DNA of 64,000 bases, taken from Tyto alba. Taxonomy: Eukaryota; Chordata; Aves; Strigiformes; Tytonidae. Under the pieces are notes generated by a model. The model was not told where the DNA came from. It did not search any database and saw only the letters and a program-made list of their open reading frames with translations. Positions 27,570 to 41,900 of the stretch are shown one piece after another. The position numbers were made by a program, and so were the translations under genes. Within the stretch, counting starts at the first letter, position 1, and each line of letters opens with the position of its first letter. The stretch lies in the NCBI RefSeq assembly GCF_018691265.1, contig NW_024881322.1:5208001-5272000 (forward strand), read 5' to 3'.

Positions 27570-28055
27570 TGGCTGTGTCCAAAGAAGGATGAGACTCTCA
27601 GGGAAGCCCATGCTCTTGTAATTTGTTACTGGGAGGACTGCAACCTGTGGTAGGGACTGACGCTGGAGCAGTTCGTGAAGAGCTGCAGCCTGTGGGAAGG
27701 ACTCATGTCAGAGGAAGTTCATGGAGGACTGACTCTTGTGAAAGGGTCCCTATGCAGGAGCAGGGGAAGAGTGTGAGGAGTCATTCCCCTGAGGAGGAAG
27801 GAGCAGGAGAGGCAACACATATCAGTCCCCTAATAACATCCCGAACTTGTGGGAATGTCAGTGGAGATGGTACGTATAGCAAGGCTTCTTCCTCCCCCTT
27901 CCTTCTGTTTGTGTGCATATACACGTGTCCACTTTTATGTAATACAGGAACAGATTTTTCCCTTACATAACTCCCGTGCTGCATGGGGATCCAGGTGGTT
28001 TATGTTTCTATGACTTTTTTTCTCCCAAATCCCTCTGGCTTTATTGCCTCCATTT

Positions 28056-28086
28056 AAAAAAAAAAAAAAAAGTTACTTTTTTTTTT
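28056..28086. repeat. A-run / T-run inverted pair
   Basis: Sixteen A residues, then GTTAC, then ten T residues. The two runs can pair as a hairpin. It lies about 200 bp beyond the last recognisable LTR sequence. Confidence 0.85.
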
Positions 28087-29581
28087 CATTAGAGGATTTC
28101 TCCTTTCAACTATGAAAAGCTTTAATAGTCTTTAAATTTTTATCAAGTTTTTCTAGTCTTCTTTTAAAATATTTGATAGATTAATACTAGAACACCTTAT
28201 AAAACTGCCACTGTACACACATATTAAAATATTTATATTATACATATATTTGGAATAAATCCTAAGCATACAATAACCTCGAAGTATTTACTAGTTCGCC
28301 TATTCACTAAAAAAAATAAGTCACAAATAGGGATGGAATTGTTCTTACTGTGTTTTCTTGTGTCAAGATTATGGTGAAGGAGTAGGTGATGAATTTTGGA
28401 CTGGTGGAAAATGTTAAATAGAAGGTTTAGAAATGCCTGTTTCAGATGTGCATTTGAACAGCAGGATGTCTTTGTGGCATTTTTTATTGGCGGTCAGTAT
28501 GAAAACAGGCTAGGTGTCAGAATATAACAGTCCGTGACAACAAGGTAATTATTATGAAACAGAAACATACACCAAGCTATTATTCTGAGGTTGTTCATGA
28601 TCAGGAAGTCTTAAACGTCTTGAATAAACTTCATCTGTACCACCAACCGAAGACCAACAAGCTTTCTCAGAATTCAGTCCTTTCTGTCACGGAGAAGTAA
28701 CTGTCACTCTGAAAGAGTCATAGTTCAAGACTTGCGAATCTCATCCAAGACCTGCCACATTTAGAAAAAAATTTCATAAACTACTCACACCATTCCTGAT
28801 CAAAACAGGTGATCAATCATTCAGATAAGGAATCTTCTCTCTTCTTCAAACACTCCTGGTTCAACCACCAGCAATCTGACAGTGCTAGATTCACAACATT
28901 TACCTAAACCGTGCCTGGTCTCAAACACAAATTCCCAGGAAATCTCACAATGGAGTCAAGCCAGCAAGACAACTGTAAGCTCATCGGATCAGATGCTGAC
29001 ACTTAAAACTTGGGATAATTGGTAACAAGACCAGGGATGGAACTGAAACAGTCTTAGAAGCACCATCACCTCCTATAAGTAAGTAGGTGACACATACCCA
29101 TTCTGAACATCTCAGGTGGTTCTGCAGCAGTTGATAAGATTGAAAGTATCTTGTAGCCAAGAGGGGGAGATTGAAGGATGGGACAGAATACTATGCGGTT
29201 TCTGGAGGATGAACTATGTACAATTAGAAGGCAATTTCAAGATCCTTGCCAACTCCTGCAAGAGCTGAGGTGAGCTGATGAAGTGGTGAGAAGTACTAGC
29301 AGTTCCCAGGTGACACACAGTTCCTCCTGCTCCCCAGCACGAACTATGTTACTCCCTCTCTTACTGTTTAATGCATTTACAACTTGTGGAGCTGATACGA
29401 ACTAATACAGACATTGCTGATGGGAAGAGAGGGAGAACTGTTCCATTGGTGTGGCAGCTTTTAAAACTGCCCAGATTTGCCGCTGGTACTGAAGGATCCC
29501 CCATCAATGATGAATGTCCCCTTCCTCGTATTCTCTCCAGTTGCCTAGGAGAGTGAAAACCCTGGTTGACAATTACTTGAG

Positions 29582-29614
29582 TCTTTTGATTATCTTTTGA
29601 CTGTCTTTTGACAG
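29582..29614. repeat. 11-bp triplicate
   Basis: Three adjacent copies share TCTTTTGA and end in TTA, CTG and CAG respectively. This is a small tandem duplication. Confidence 0.85.
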
Positions 29615-30304
29615 ACCTATAGCAATGTACTGTAACTGGCCATAAAGTCTACTGCACAAAAGAAAACATAACTAGAATAAGATGTTTTACTGTGTCGCCT
29701 CAGCAACTCAAACAGGGATGTCTGACCTGAGTTCTGATCTTTACCCTGGCTTCCACAGCATCTGAGATGAAATTCCAGGTTTTGGTCTTCATCTTTGACA
29801 CTCATTATTGTGATGCTATGTGAAAGAATGCTTAACACCATGGGCTGAAGAATGTAGATGGCAGTTTTATTCCTCTGACTGAAAGGAGTACTACATGGAA
29901 AACAGAACATTTTCTGGTCTGAAGCTATGAAAAGTCTCTTATAGGAACAAAGGACTACGTCTAACCTACTCATCTCCTCACTCATATATAATTACATTTC
30001 TCTGATGTGGCCTTCCTTATCAGGAATACCTAGCAACACTTCCACTTAAAGGCAAAACACCTTCCTCCTCCTCTGCCATTCCTTAAAGGTTTCCTAAGCC
30101 CCCTTTATTCAAAGTAAATTCTCCATTCTACGTGCTTTTCCTTTTGGATAATAAAACCAAAGAAAAAAATGACAAGTGCTAATCACTTTACTTAATGTGG
30201 CACGAAGGATGTTGAGTTAAACTATGCACTAAGATGTATTTATGGTGTCTACATGTAATGGTATATATTGCACTTAGCAGCAACAGTTATTTCTGGAGAA
30301 CAGA

Positions 30305-30420
30305 GAAAAAGGAAATGGCATGAGGGATGGAGGCACAGAGAAGAAGAGAAAAAATAGAGAAATAGGAGAGGATGAGGGAAAGAGGGCAGGACAGAGGGAG
30401 AGAAAAAGAGAGAAAGGGAA
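30305..30420. repeat. Purine-rich (GA/GGA) tract
   Basis: About 115 bp consist almost wholly of A and G on the plus strand. Three overlapping minus-strand ORFs rich in Ser, Phe, Leu and Pro are shadows of this composition and not genes. Confidence 0.8.
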
Positions 30421-32492
30421 ATTGCTGTCTGGCTCCAGCCAAGTGACAAGTGACATGGTGTCCCACACAAGCAATCTCTCCTGTATATGTGATCACAACA
30501 CTTTTTCCATAATAATGGATCTCACCAGGATCTGCTCAAACTCCCTACTGCTTGTTCTTGCCTATCACGCTGTTAGTGCTCACTGAAGCCTGTTTTCATC
30601 AGGTGCAAGTGCCATCTAGCACGTGCTTGTATATTTTGGGGGAATATTTATTAGCCACCTAAATGACTATTACCTACTCTCTTAACCACTAAATCTTGTT
30701 TTGTTCTAGAGCAGACTACAAAACAAGGATTAGAAAAGAGGAGTGGGGAGAAGGACTGATTCTCACATTGGTGGCAATTGCGTCCCATGAGAACTGGCTA
30801 TAACAACAACACTGGGTTTTGCAGGTGCAAGCCCACAGACTAACTGCACAGTAACAACAGAATGAGAGCAACAAGGAAGAAATAATGGCACAACGCCTTA
30901 GGCGTGTGGAGGAGAAAAACTGCACTTTTGCAGTGAAAAACAGATTGCAATGTTACAAGTGAAAGTCAGCCTGAGGAATGGCAAATGGCAGGCCCTCAGC
31001 AAGACAAAGGTTCAGACACTTAAAACATTGTGCGGCATTAAAACAGGCACTCTGATACTGCACTGTCAGCCTAGAACAAGAATGATAAATGTGCTAACCT
31101 CTTATGCCTCTGAAAGAGTAACTATCCTTTTCGCTAGCTGAGGATAACAAGAGCACACTGTTTCTCCACCGTAATAAAGAATATATAGTTTACCCTTCAG
31201 AGCCATTCCTTGCACTCTGGACTGCAAGTTGCTTGTCTTGGCCAACAAGCTGTCTTTTTGAGAAGGACTGATGCTCCTTTGAAGACACTTACGTTGGAAA
31301 TACACATCCTTTATCACTCTCAAACGGTTCCTTTCCCAGCCATAGGTATTTGTATACAAAATTGAAGTGTTGTCACATCATTGGCCACCTTAATGTTATT
31401 CACTGTGGAATCTGTTACCTCTTTAGGTAGGTTTTATTTCCACTCAAATTCATTTTGGTTTAGGATTTGATCCTCTGACTTAATTTGAGAGAACAAAACA
31501 GGGTTCCATTTACACTCAGGTTCTGTTCAGAATTTATTTCTAATGGGTTAATAATATATGATTGATGTAGATCAAGAGTATTTTACACACGTGAGGAACA
31601 TTTGCTAAACTCTATGTTGTTCCAAGAACATCAAATGAAAATATCTAGAAGAATCAGAAAAACTTATTGGCCTATGGAATGGCCTGACTGCTTACCATTA
31701 CTAAACACCTCTGTGCTCTGTTAGCTTTCTATTAACACATTATAAACAGAACCTTAATATAAAGACCAAATAAAGCTTATTAGGCATTTGTGTTTGGTTT
31801 TGAGATCACCATGAAGCAGTGAATACAAATTATCAGCAGATTAGAAAGTCAACATTTTTAATTCCCCTCAGATAATTTATCAAAACTAACAACTTCAGGA
31901 GTAAGTAATAATAGAAAATGACATTTTCTGGAATTAGATATGCCAAATCATTTATCATAGTCAAAAATTACCATCAGCTTCAATTTTAAAAGATTGGGCT
32001 GACACAAAGAAGTGAAATTATTAATAAGCTAAAAATTTCATTTTCCCATAAGACTGTCATTCAAAATATATTTAGGGAACTGATTAATTTCATCGTGATG
32101 GGTTCAAGTTAGAGCTGGAGAATGAAATGGAGAAAGACAGAGAATGACCCTCACCCAATAAAGGCCTTTAGGCCAGTAGGGAAATTCTTTGAGTACCCAG
32201 ACTGTGTATCTGCTTTGCCATAACAGCACAGCACTTCATAGAAACCATGTGCTGAGGCACAGAGGAAATAAATCTTCACAGAAAGAAATGACTGTAGAAT
32301 ACGAACTGGAAAAAGACCCTAAGTACTGAAGGCACGGAAGTACAGGAAAGGCTGCTTCATGCATTTTCAGATTATCATGTCCAGATAACAGTAAAACCTA
32401 TGGGAGAGAGCGACACAGCAACTAACTTCTGAGAGGCAATGCCACTTGCTTTATTACAGGATTGTCTGAAGAACACTGTTCTACAAAGCTTA

Positions 32493-32789
<297 letters not shown>

Positions 32790-34242
32790 TCAAAATGAAA
32801 GGACAAGTGGAATCTCAGCGCAGCTTGCTACTGACCGCTGTGTGTTATGGAGTTGGCTGATGAAAGCAAGTTCATGTATTTTAGAAAGAAAGGCTTCCTT
32901 AACTCCATCTTTTTAGTAGGTGTAAAAATACAGGATCACGGGTATCTGCATGTTTGTTCATGGTCAAATGCTGTCCTGAATTAAGTGTAACTTACCTCAC
33001 TGAAGTGCTTTACAAATATAAATTAATATTCAAACCACTAATTGCTGTGGGCAAACATTACCATTTTCATTCTTACAGTCAGTGAAGGTGAGACAATAGT
33101 TACAGAGGTAATTTTCTGAAACGGCTTTGAATTTATACATGTCAGTGTTTGGTGCCCTTAGCTTAGATGTTTTCCAGTGTTGCTCAACAGTGACTATTCA
33201 AACCAAACCTCGTTGGTAGTCATTCCTAAATTCATGCATAAAAATTTATATCTCAATGAGTTTAGGCTGTAGGAATTTTATTTTACAGACATTTCTAAAT
33301 ACAATTCAGCTAGCCAAGACTGAAGCACATAGCGATAACTACATGCTTTGCTAACTATTAATTTTACAACTGGCCCAAAGACAACAAAGGGACTCACAAT
33401 TTTAAAGAACAAAATCCCAAATTCAGCCTCATGGTATCTCTAGATAAAGCTCACATACATTGACAGAATCAGGAGGCCTTTACTGAAAATGTGCTGCTAC
33501 AAAATACCTCTTCTTCTAATTTTTTTAAAGCAGAAATGCCTCAAAACCACCTGCACTGTCAACACGAGCAGTGAACTGACATTTGGCTATCAGATGGCAT
33601 TGAGGGCAACTTTGACTCCCTCCTGAGGGCCAAAATCTTCTAGGTCTGTGCATGGGTGTGGGGTGAGGACTGAACTGGTGGAAGTAGTAGAGAAGCTCCC
33701 TGATGAGAAAGGCAGGAATGAAACAACTGGGAGTGGTGGGGCAGCAATAGTGGGATACCAGGTTTAACAACAGTGAGTTTTTTCAGGCCACTTTGTCTCA
33801 ACAAGACTCAGTGCTTTTAACCTAGCACTGGTGGTCAGACAACACAAGAGGAAGAGCAAGGTTTGCTCCTCGGAGAGTCCTCAAGCCATTTGAAGTTTGC
33901 TTGGTCCAAAGGGGCATTTTGAGTTCACACAGAAGGGAACTGAAAGCCCTGGATCTCAGCTGGATCTTGAGTGTTAAATATTTCCAGAACAGCATTTTAT
34001 TGAAACAGATAGAAATTAATAGCCTCTTCCACACAAATGTTTGTCCATGTGAAGTCTATTGACTCGAAGAATAGGTAGGAAGATATTAGATATCTAAAAT
34101 CTAAGCCAGTTACTTGAATCTATTATGCTGTTAAGTGCCCAGACACCTTATTTACCTTGTAGCAGCAGCACAGGTGGTGATTTTACTAAATTCATACCCA
34201 GGACTCCTCCAGGCAGTATACCACCACCCCTGTTATCATTTA

Positions 34243-34345
34243 GTTTTTTTTTTTGTTTGTTTGGTTTTTTTTATTTTTTATTTTTTTTTTTGTTTGTTTT
34301 GTTTTGTTTTGTTTTGTTTTGGTTTGGTTTGTTTTTTTTTTTTTT
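34243..34345. repeat. T-rich (TTTTG)n tract
   Basis: T runs are interrupted by single or double G, with a core of TTTTG pentamers. The Phe/Leu/Val-rich plus ORFs and Lys/Asn-rich minus ORF here are artefacts. Confidence 0.9.
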
Positions 34346-36024
34346 ATAATGACTCTAGCTTTCTTTTGCACTTTCAACGCTGTTCCACTTAGCCTCAGGA
34401 AGAGATTTGGTTTGGTGCAAGGGGAATTTCTCTGATCCATATAGAAGACGTGCAGTAGAGGTACGAAGGATTGCCCACAGGGAAAGAGTACGAGCATATC
34501 TCTTATTGCTACAGCTGTTAAACAGCTGAAACAGTCCAATGGTCAGGCAAAGACCTGGTTCTTGAGCCTTCTGTTACTCTTTCATCCTACCACCAGCAAT
34601 TTTGCTTACTTTTTTTTATGTAGGAATACCAGACAAAAGGAAGATCCGCAGATCAAAAATTAATATATTTTGCTCTAAGACTTGGAGATCCTTTTTAGCA
34701 TCTTTGACACTGGGGAGGTGTGTGGAGGGTAGAGGGAAAGGGTGAGGACTTCCTCTGTGTGTTTGTTTATAGGCTAAATTTTACACAATAATAATCAAAT
34801 GAGAGTGGGTTTCTGGTTCTAATAGTGGCAGTGTTACCTGGAACAAAACTAGATACAGTATTTTAATTACTAACAGCCCTGTGGAATTCTTTATGATGAA
34901 ATTTTCACTGGTAATCACTTTATGCTTATTATCAACTACAATTTTTAGATGAGCTTGCAACAAAAAAACCCAAGGAAAAATAATTTCATTTACAAAAAAA
35001 ATCTGAAAGCATTTTTGCTTCATAGAGCTTGATACAACTTCATTTTGGTTTTCTGCAAAATTTCTTTTTAATATAAATTAGTCAATTTTTATTGAAATTA
35101 CATTCTAAATATTTAATGAAATAATGGATTTCACAGGTGATGCATGACTTAAACTGATTTTTTTTTCTGTAATGATTGTGAAAATGATTTAAGATCCTAA
35201 AAGTAACACTAAGTAAAAAGATTTGTCAAAATGTTATAGCAAAACTAATATAAATGTGCAAAAGATATAGTTTTAGTAATGCTAGCAACTTTTCAAAAAA
35301 TGTTTTTGAAAAAATATTATTTCGCGAAATAAAAAACCAACACTTATTGTGACATTTTGCAACCAGATTTACTTTTCTGGTTCTGTTTTTAAACTCTATT
35401 GGAGCACAAATACAAGAACAGACCTAAGGTTATCAGAGACCTCTAGGAAAAGGTACTTTGCTTAGGATGCTAACTCTTATGAAGAGGGAGAAGCTCTGAG
35501 TGATGATTTGTGGTTAGAATTTTAACTGGAGATGAACAAAGTTAAATTATGTTTTAAATGTCCACCCAACAGGGATCCAATTGCTTTTTCTTTAAAGCTA
35601 GATGTTTTCTAACTTTAGCTTTCAGAAAGCCAGATGGTACTTTAATCTTCATGTTGGCTTCATGGAAAAGACAAACAATTACAGTATTATCTCAGTGCCA
35701 TTTGCACAATTAGAGCTAAGGGAGAAAGGGGCTTCCTGCAAGTACATCCATTATGACTTCTTTTTTTTTTTTCAGTTTCACATCTGGCCATAGAAATTAA
35801 TTGCTACTCTTGGAAACACACGTTGTTCACAGCAATGATTCTGCATTTCAACTGTATGTGAAAAGTACTTCTGAAACATATAAATACTGGAGTCCAGAAT
35901 TTTTTATAAAAACCGACTCAGACAGATAAAATAAGCATGGAAGGACATTTGCAAATAACCCAGAATCGGGTAAAGACCAGAGGTGATAATTAAAGGATTA
36001 TTTCCCAATGAAATACTTTAAAGG

Positions 36025-36072
36025 GTTTTTTGTTTGTTTGTTTTTTGTTTTGTTTTGTTTTTTTGTTTTTTT
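36025..36072. repeat. T-rich (TTTG / TTTTG) tract
   Basis: This is the same type of repeat as the one at 34243-34345, on the same strand about 1.7 kb away. Confidence 0.9.
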
Positions 36073-38390
36073 AAGGAGGGCCCTATTGCTTTTCAAATCA
36101 AATCCTCCATGAATCATCCTTTATCTTTAGGCAAACCTTAATGTGTTCTTTGGGTCTGTACTCTTACAGGAATCTTAAGCAGATGATTAACAGTACACCT
36201 ACAGTCTGTTAAAAGTCTCATTAATTTAAGGAGGCTTTCCATACACTTAATTTTAAATGCTGGTAAATCAGTGTTCAGATAAGTGGTGAAAGAATTCAGT
36301 CTCCTACCTATTGGTTACAAGCTCAGCTGCAGGGAATAAAAACTGTCTAATGCTGCATGGTGATGGAATAGAGCTGACTGGAATGATGGAGAGCATCTTC
36401 CACCCCTGCACGGTCCTTCCTCCCTCCCCAAAACACCTGCTGACTGCAGGGAGAGGGAACACCGCTTCCAGCCCTCTCAAGGAAATGTGCTATGCCTGAT
36501 AGAGCTAACCAGTAGACTCAGTTAAGAGTACAGCAGAGGATCAACATCTTCATTTCTTCATCTTTTCTTGCAAATGTCACAAAATGAAAGATTTCCTTTC
36601 AGATGGAAATTTAACTTTTCACTGGAGAAAGAAGGGAGAAAGGCTCATTTTAAAAAGAAAAAGATATCTCAGGTGGATGCAGATGGAAATTTCCCCTAGT
36701 TTTATTTCTGTTCATCTTTTTCACAAAGTGTAGATTTTGACAATACTCTCACTACAAAGGGAACTTCTGAGCACTATGCAAGGAAAATTGCATTAGCACA
36801 GGAGCTACAACAGCACAAGCTTCTCTGCCCAAATTTCCTAATGTTTCCCAGGATATGACAGCTAGATGAATCTTGCTACCTCTGCATGAGCAAAACCACC
36901 TCATTTGCATAATTTCTGATTTTAATTATATTTCACCAAAACATTATCTGGACCATCCTCCAGCTCCAGCCGATACTGATGTTCTGTGATGTGATGATGC
37001 TTAGATAAGAAATAAACTGATTTCTTTATCCAGTGTCTCCCACAGAATGAAACAGTGTTCCTGTTTAATAATTCAAGAGAAAAAAAAGAATCCCTACCTT
37101 GGATCCAGATCACACGATCCAAACTCAAGCATTACTTTTAAAGTTTCATTTCCATGATCTGACTTGAGACAAGAAAGTGGTGTTCCAAGTCTCAATAGGA
37201 GAGTCACCATCATATCTAGCTCTAACCACAAGGAGAACTAAGTAAAAGAAAAGACTGACTGCTGTAAGTATGCTTTTGTGTGTGGATGTCTGTAGGTGCT
37301 GAGATTATTTTCTCTATACACCTTCAGGGAAAATGCTTCAAGCGATTTGTCCCAATTAGGTTGTCACAATGAGAGAACTACTATATACAGCACCTTTGGG
37401 CAGGGGTAACGGACTGACTTGTAATTCAACCTTGCAACTTATGAACCAGCCCCAAACATGCTGCGAAGGTTAGTTCTTGTAAGACTGCCAGTGAGTCTCA
37501 TGACTAAATCCTATCTGGAGGCATCTGACAGCCAGACCATGAAAATGTACTTCTTGAAAATAATCCATTTAAGTTTCTCTCAGCTGGCCAGACACTGCAG
37601 ATTATAGCACGCACAAAGACAGCAAAAACTAGAAAATTCCCAATCTTGCCAGCCTGAGTTTCTCCAGCTCTGTCTATGCTCAAAGTCCAATTATGAAATG
37701 TTAGTATGGCTTGTGCTGGTACTACCTTGCCCCCTAGATGGAGAGGTACAGTGTTGGACGTCCCCCCTGACAACATTAAGAGCTAATTTAGCTTAAAACA
37801 CTTTACTAATCTGTGACCAAAAGATACCATCTTGGGTGGGAGAGAAGACCAAATCCTTGGCTCACTGCTCAGCTGCTCTATGCTAGCAGAAGAGCAAACC
37901 AGCCACAAAGGCAGCAGACTCGAGAAGCCAGAGTAGTCCCTTGAATAGGAGGCTCCCTACTCTGATCTGGCCCTGATGCAGGTGAGATCTAGTTCATATA
38001 CTGCATTAAAAAGGAGATTTCTCTGTGTGTTGTTACTTCAGTATCTATCCCCTGACAATATGGAGTGGAAGGGATACCTTTCAAGGAAGAGAATTTGTTC
38101 AGTGATTGCCTGTAGTCTCTAGCTACGTGTTAGGGGAACAGTACAGAACAGGAGTGGTTCAAATTCTGCACAAAACCCGTCTTGGTCAGCTCTTCCTTGC
38201 ATTTCTGTGAAACAAGGTATCTTGTAGCTAGGCAAGAAGGAGAATGCTCGTTTACAGAATTGAATGTAATAAATTATAGCCCAGTCAGTTATAAAGTTAT
38301 TATCATTCAAGTCTAGACTAAAATAGCACTACAAGATTTTTTAGGTAGAGTTTATATGTTATACTTATTAACTCTCAAAGAAATTACGTC

Positions 38391-38936
38391 TTGAGGCAAA
38401 TGTCAGTGACCTGCTCTACTTCTAGAATCACTCTGAGCTGCAGGTGGTATCAGGTGGCAAAACGCTACAAACAGAAACTCTTCTTTGTTTCATTTTCTAG
38501 AATCAGTGACAACAACAATGACAAAAAAGACTTGAAAAGCCAAACAGAGAAAGCGAAAAAAAAAATCTCAGAAAAAAATTTACTTGATCATCAAAGTGAT
38601 TTTTCTGGAACTGTTTCTCTCTCATCAGGGTTATTATTAGTTGATAACAAAGTAAACCTCCTACTGTACCTCCCTGAAGTATACCTACCCCACTTGGAAT
38701 ACTTCAAAGAAAGTCTTTTTATAGGAAGGCCTTTATCCACCACCTACCCATTCTCCCCACTTGGGTATGAGAAAAGCTATACAAAACTTTCAGTACAAAA
38801 GCTAAAACACTTCAAGTTATCCTCTTTCTGTAGTCATGATGTTCCAAGGCCAAATTCTACATTATATACATCACAATGCTGGGTTACGTGCTGGCAAATA
38901 ACTGTACAGAAATTTGGTCTTTCCTGCTGTATATGA
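38391..38936 (+). other. 181-codon ORF of unknown status
   Basis: This is the longest ORF outside the tandem array. The predicted product has a lysine-rich part near residue 50, no transmembrane segment, signal peptide or repeat that I can point to, and no family I recognise. It runs antisense to CPNE4 within its intron. Its length is somewhat above what I would expect by chance in AT-rich DNA, but the composition is ordinary and there is no visible promoter or splice structure. It is most likely non-coding. Confidence 0.1.
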
Positions 38937-41900
38937 AATTCTTCACTCTGCTTTTTTTTTCATTCAAGCTGGTCATCACAGTTTTCTCTTTTCACCAGTT
39001 GCGCTTCTCCAAAAAATTTAAAATAAACTTTTTATGGCTCTTTTCAGATTTTCTCTGAAGTTGGGCTCCAGTGAGAATAGAGTGAACCAGTTGAAATGAA
39101 CCAGTGTTTCTTGCAAGCCTCTCACTTGCTGAAGTAAAGCCTTCTTCAGAGCATTGTAGATGAAATATTTGAACTTTTCTCTCTCAGAAAGATAAACTCA
39201 ATTTATCAAACTAAACTACTCAAAAAAACCTGGACTAATGGGGGAAAAAGCGCTCATACCCTACACTGTTGGGCTACGTGCAGCTTCTGTGAAGCCAACC
39301 TAGAAGCAAATTTCAAAGTTTTCTTCTTGACTACAGAGCCTCATTCTTTTTGAAAACCACATCTTCTGTTCTGCTGAATTTGAATGGACTGGTACTCATC
39401 AGTCCATCAGCACAGCTGAGTTTGCTCCATAAGCATTAGGTGAAATACTGGCTCCACTACAGGCAACAAGACTTTTTACTATTTATTTCAACAAGTGCCA
39501 AGATTTCATCAATACCTTTGTGCCTCCTGTACATAGATGGTGGTAATTGGTATGTTAAAAGTTGACAGGGTTGTATTAGATTCAGATTCTTTGCCTATTG
39601 AAGGAGACTTGAGACAGACACTCATTGATAACTTCCTCTTGGTTAATGGTAAGTGATTCAGTATTCCCTTCGACATGCTGCAGTAAGTATAGCACCCAAG
39701 ACACCGTAAAAACTCAAAGAAAAAGAATCTTCCTGTGGATCTAAACACATGGGAAGTTTGGGTTTAAAATAATCTTCTTGGGAGAGAACAATGAAGGGAA
39801 GGAGAATTCTTACTTTTCTACAAAAAATAGCAGGTCCTCCAATTCAAGATCAGAGTGAGTCAGTCATATTTTATTGATGGCTGTCATAGGACACCAGCCT
39901 GAGCCTATTTCACTTCTTGCCACATGAAAACAGGGACTGTTTACAGAACTGTCATCACCAAGCCAGTGTCTCTACAACACCACTGGAGATTTGAGTACAT
40001 CAGCGGTGGCTCAGCAATGATGGGAAGCCTCACAGTTGGATGTTGCCTTTTCTTGACAGCTCACAGCACGTAAGAACCATCAGGGTCATTTCAAAACCAA
40101 TTACTTAAAACCATAGATTGTTGATTACCCTTATTTGTATTACAAGGGCTCCTAGGGGCCTCAAACAGATCTTTCACCCTGTTTGGTGCTGAGAAATGAA
40201 CCCCAGAGTTATTCCTCTGAAACAGAGAAATATGCTATAATAAATTACATCAATTGAGGGACAACTTATAACTGGATTTTCAATGACTCTGTAGGTTTTG
40301 ATGGTGACACATAAATAAGCTTCTACTTTGCAGTCACAGTTAGGTTTATGCAACAAAATCGTCTGTATATATACAAGAAACTGTTCAGTTAACGATCCAG
40401 TTCAGCATGGACATGAATGCACACTTTCATTTGTGCACTGGCCTAAAATAAAGATCTTTGCCGTTGTAATGCATGCCTATAAATTTATTAAAACTGCACC
40501 TTCTTTATGTTAAAAGCAAAGAACTCCATGTTAATTACAAATTCTATTTTTTTTTGTACTTCCTCATTCAAAACATCCCTAGCAATTGAATATGCAACAC
40601 AGAAATGGGACAATTTTTCAGTATCCTGCTTGTGATCATGAACACTTAGTTGTCTGACAAATGAGAAAGGAGGCTGGAGTATTTTTAAAACAAATATAAA
40701 ATGGTGACTTTCCATCATGATATTCCAGTTTTTTAAGCCTATGTCTTTGGCCTAATAGTCCATAATATAATGTGCAACTTTTTTCACATACAATATGGTA
40801 AACACAAAACCAACAGCAAAACATAGTAACAGCAAGAAGTTCTGCAAACACTATCCTAAGGTTCTTGTTGTGAGATTATCAATACGCCTCAGTTAGTTTT
40901 CTCCATGAGTATTCCTCCTTTTAGTTCAGTCTGTTCTGTCCCTATGCAAAAGAATCTGTCTTCCAAAACTTTAGTGAGAGGTGATAAATTAGTATACTGA
41001 CCCATTAAAGCCTCCTCGTGTTACATGTATTTGAGATTTCTGCTCATCTCACTAACTAACAATTCCCTGCATACCAAAAAAAGGCATTGCTCATTGGCAG
41101 GCCTCTCTGATGTACCTATTGGAGAAGCTGCAGGCACAGCAGTGAAATTTATCATAATTCACGAGTGCGTATCAAAAAGCTCTCAGACAGAACAAGACTC
41201 TATCCAATTCCCACTATTTACTCTCAATTCCTAAAAAAAGCTCAAGTTAGCTTTATCTTGCACTCTGAAATCCAGCAGATAAAAATCAATCATTGCTTTA
41301 TATCTCGAGCAGGAAAGGAAGATGATGGTACTTGGCAGAAAGAGTACAACATGCTCTTTCCCACCAGAGCTGCGTGAATCTGTTCCCAAACACCACTTGC
41401 AATAATGATGAGTGTTTATACAAAGTGACTGATTACACTGCTCTTTCTGTTGTCAATCAGTGGAGGAGTTAATTACATGTCTCTTGGATATCATTCCAAA
41501 AGAATGACCTGACAAAACAGCATTGGGTTTAATGGCCCTGAACCGGTCACTCTATTCAGTGGATGATACCACAGCACAAACATCAGTGTGGGTGGATCTT
41601 CCCAGTTACGGGTAATTTATAAATCTAAGACTGGTAGAGGTTTCAAACATAAGTTTTTAGTATAAAGTGGACAAAAAATCAATTAATAAATGTGAAGAAA
41701 TTCTAAATGTTTATTAAAAGAATATTCTAAACCATGTTTTCTATGGAAAATGAAGAGATGAAACATTTAGATTTCTAGATTATGTAGAGATAGTGTATAG
41801 GCCACTGTAACTGAACTGGCTGAAGTAACATAAGAGGTCAAGGATAAAAGTTAAATCTAAGCTTAATTTTAGGGTAAAGGTCTGAGAATAAAGGTCACAG

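Larger units (their letters stand above)
26406..27845 (+). mobile_element. Avian endogenous retrovirus LTR, 3'-truncated, with expanded tandem array
   Basis: The order of blocks matches an LTR family common in bird genomes, from memory. It begins TGTGCTGGGTTTG followed by GCAGGGTTTTGGTAGCGAGG, then GAGGTGGCTCCTGTGAGAA, AACATATTTAAGAAGGGG, CACCAAGGTCAGTG, the CTGCAGCCC repeats, and GGGGAAGAGTGTGAGGAGTC followed by CCCCTGAGGAGGAAGGAGC. It starts with the TG expected of an LTR. The matching TG...CA 3' end and the downstream portion of the usual LTR are missing beyond about 27845. No gag, pol or env coding sequence is visible, so this is a solo or broken LTR. A purine-rich stretch lies just before position 26406. 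It lies antisense to CPNE4. Confidence 0.72.

Noticed and set aside
26550..27653. Several 299-353-codon ORFs on both strands
   Set aside because: They all arise from one stop-free 39-bp unit repeated in frame. No start context, splice structure or family supports a protein.
30249..30496. Three overlapping minus-strand ORFs rich in Ser/Phe/Leu/Pro
   Set aside because: They are shadows of a purine-rich tract on the plus strand.
34125..34539. Phe-rich hydrophobic ORFs that look like membrane proteins, and a Lys/Asn-rich ORF opposite
   Set aside because: They come from the (TTTTG)n simple repeat.
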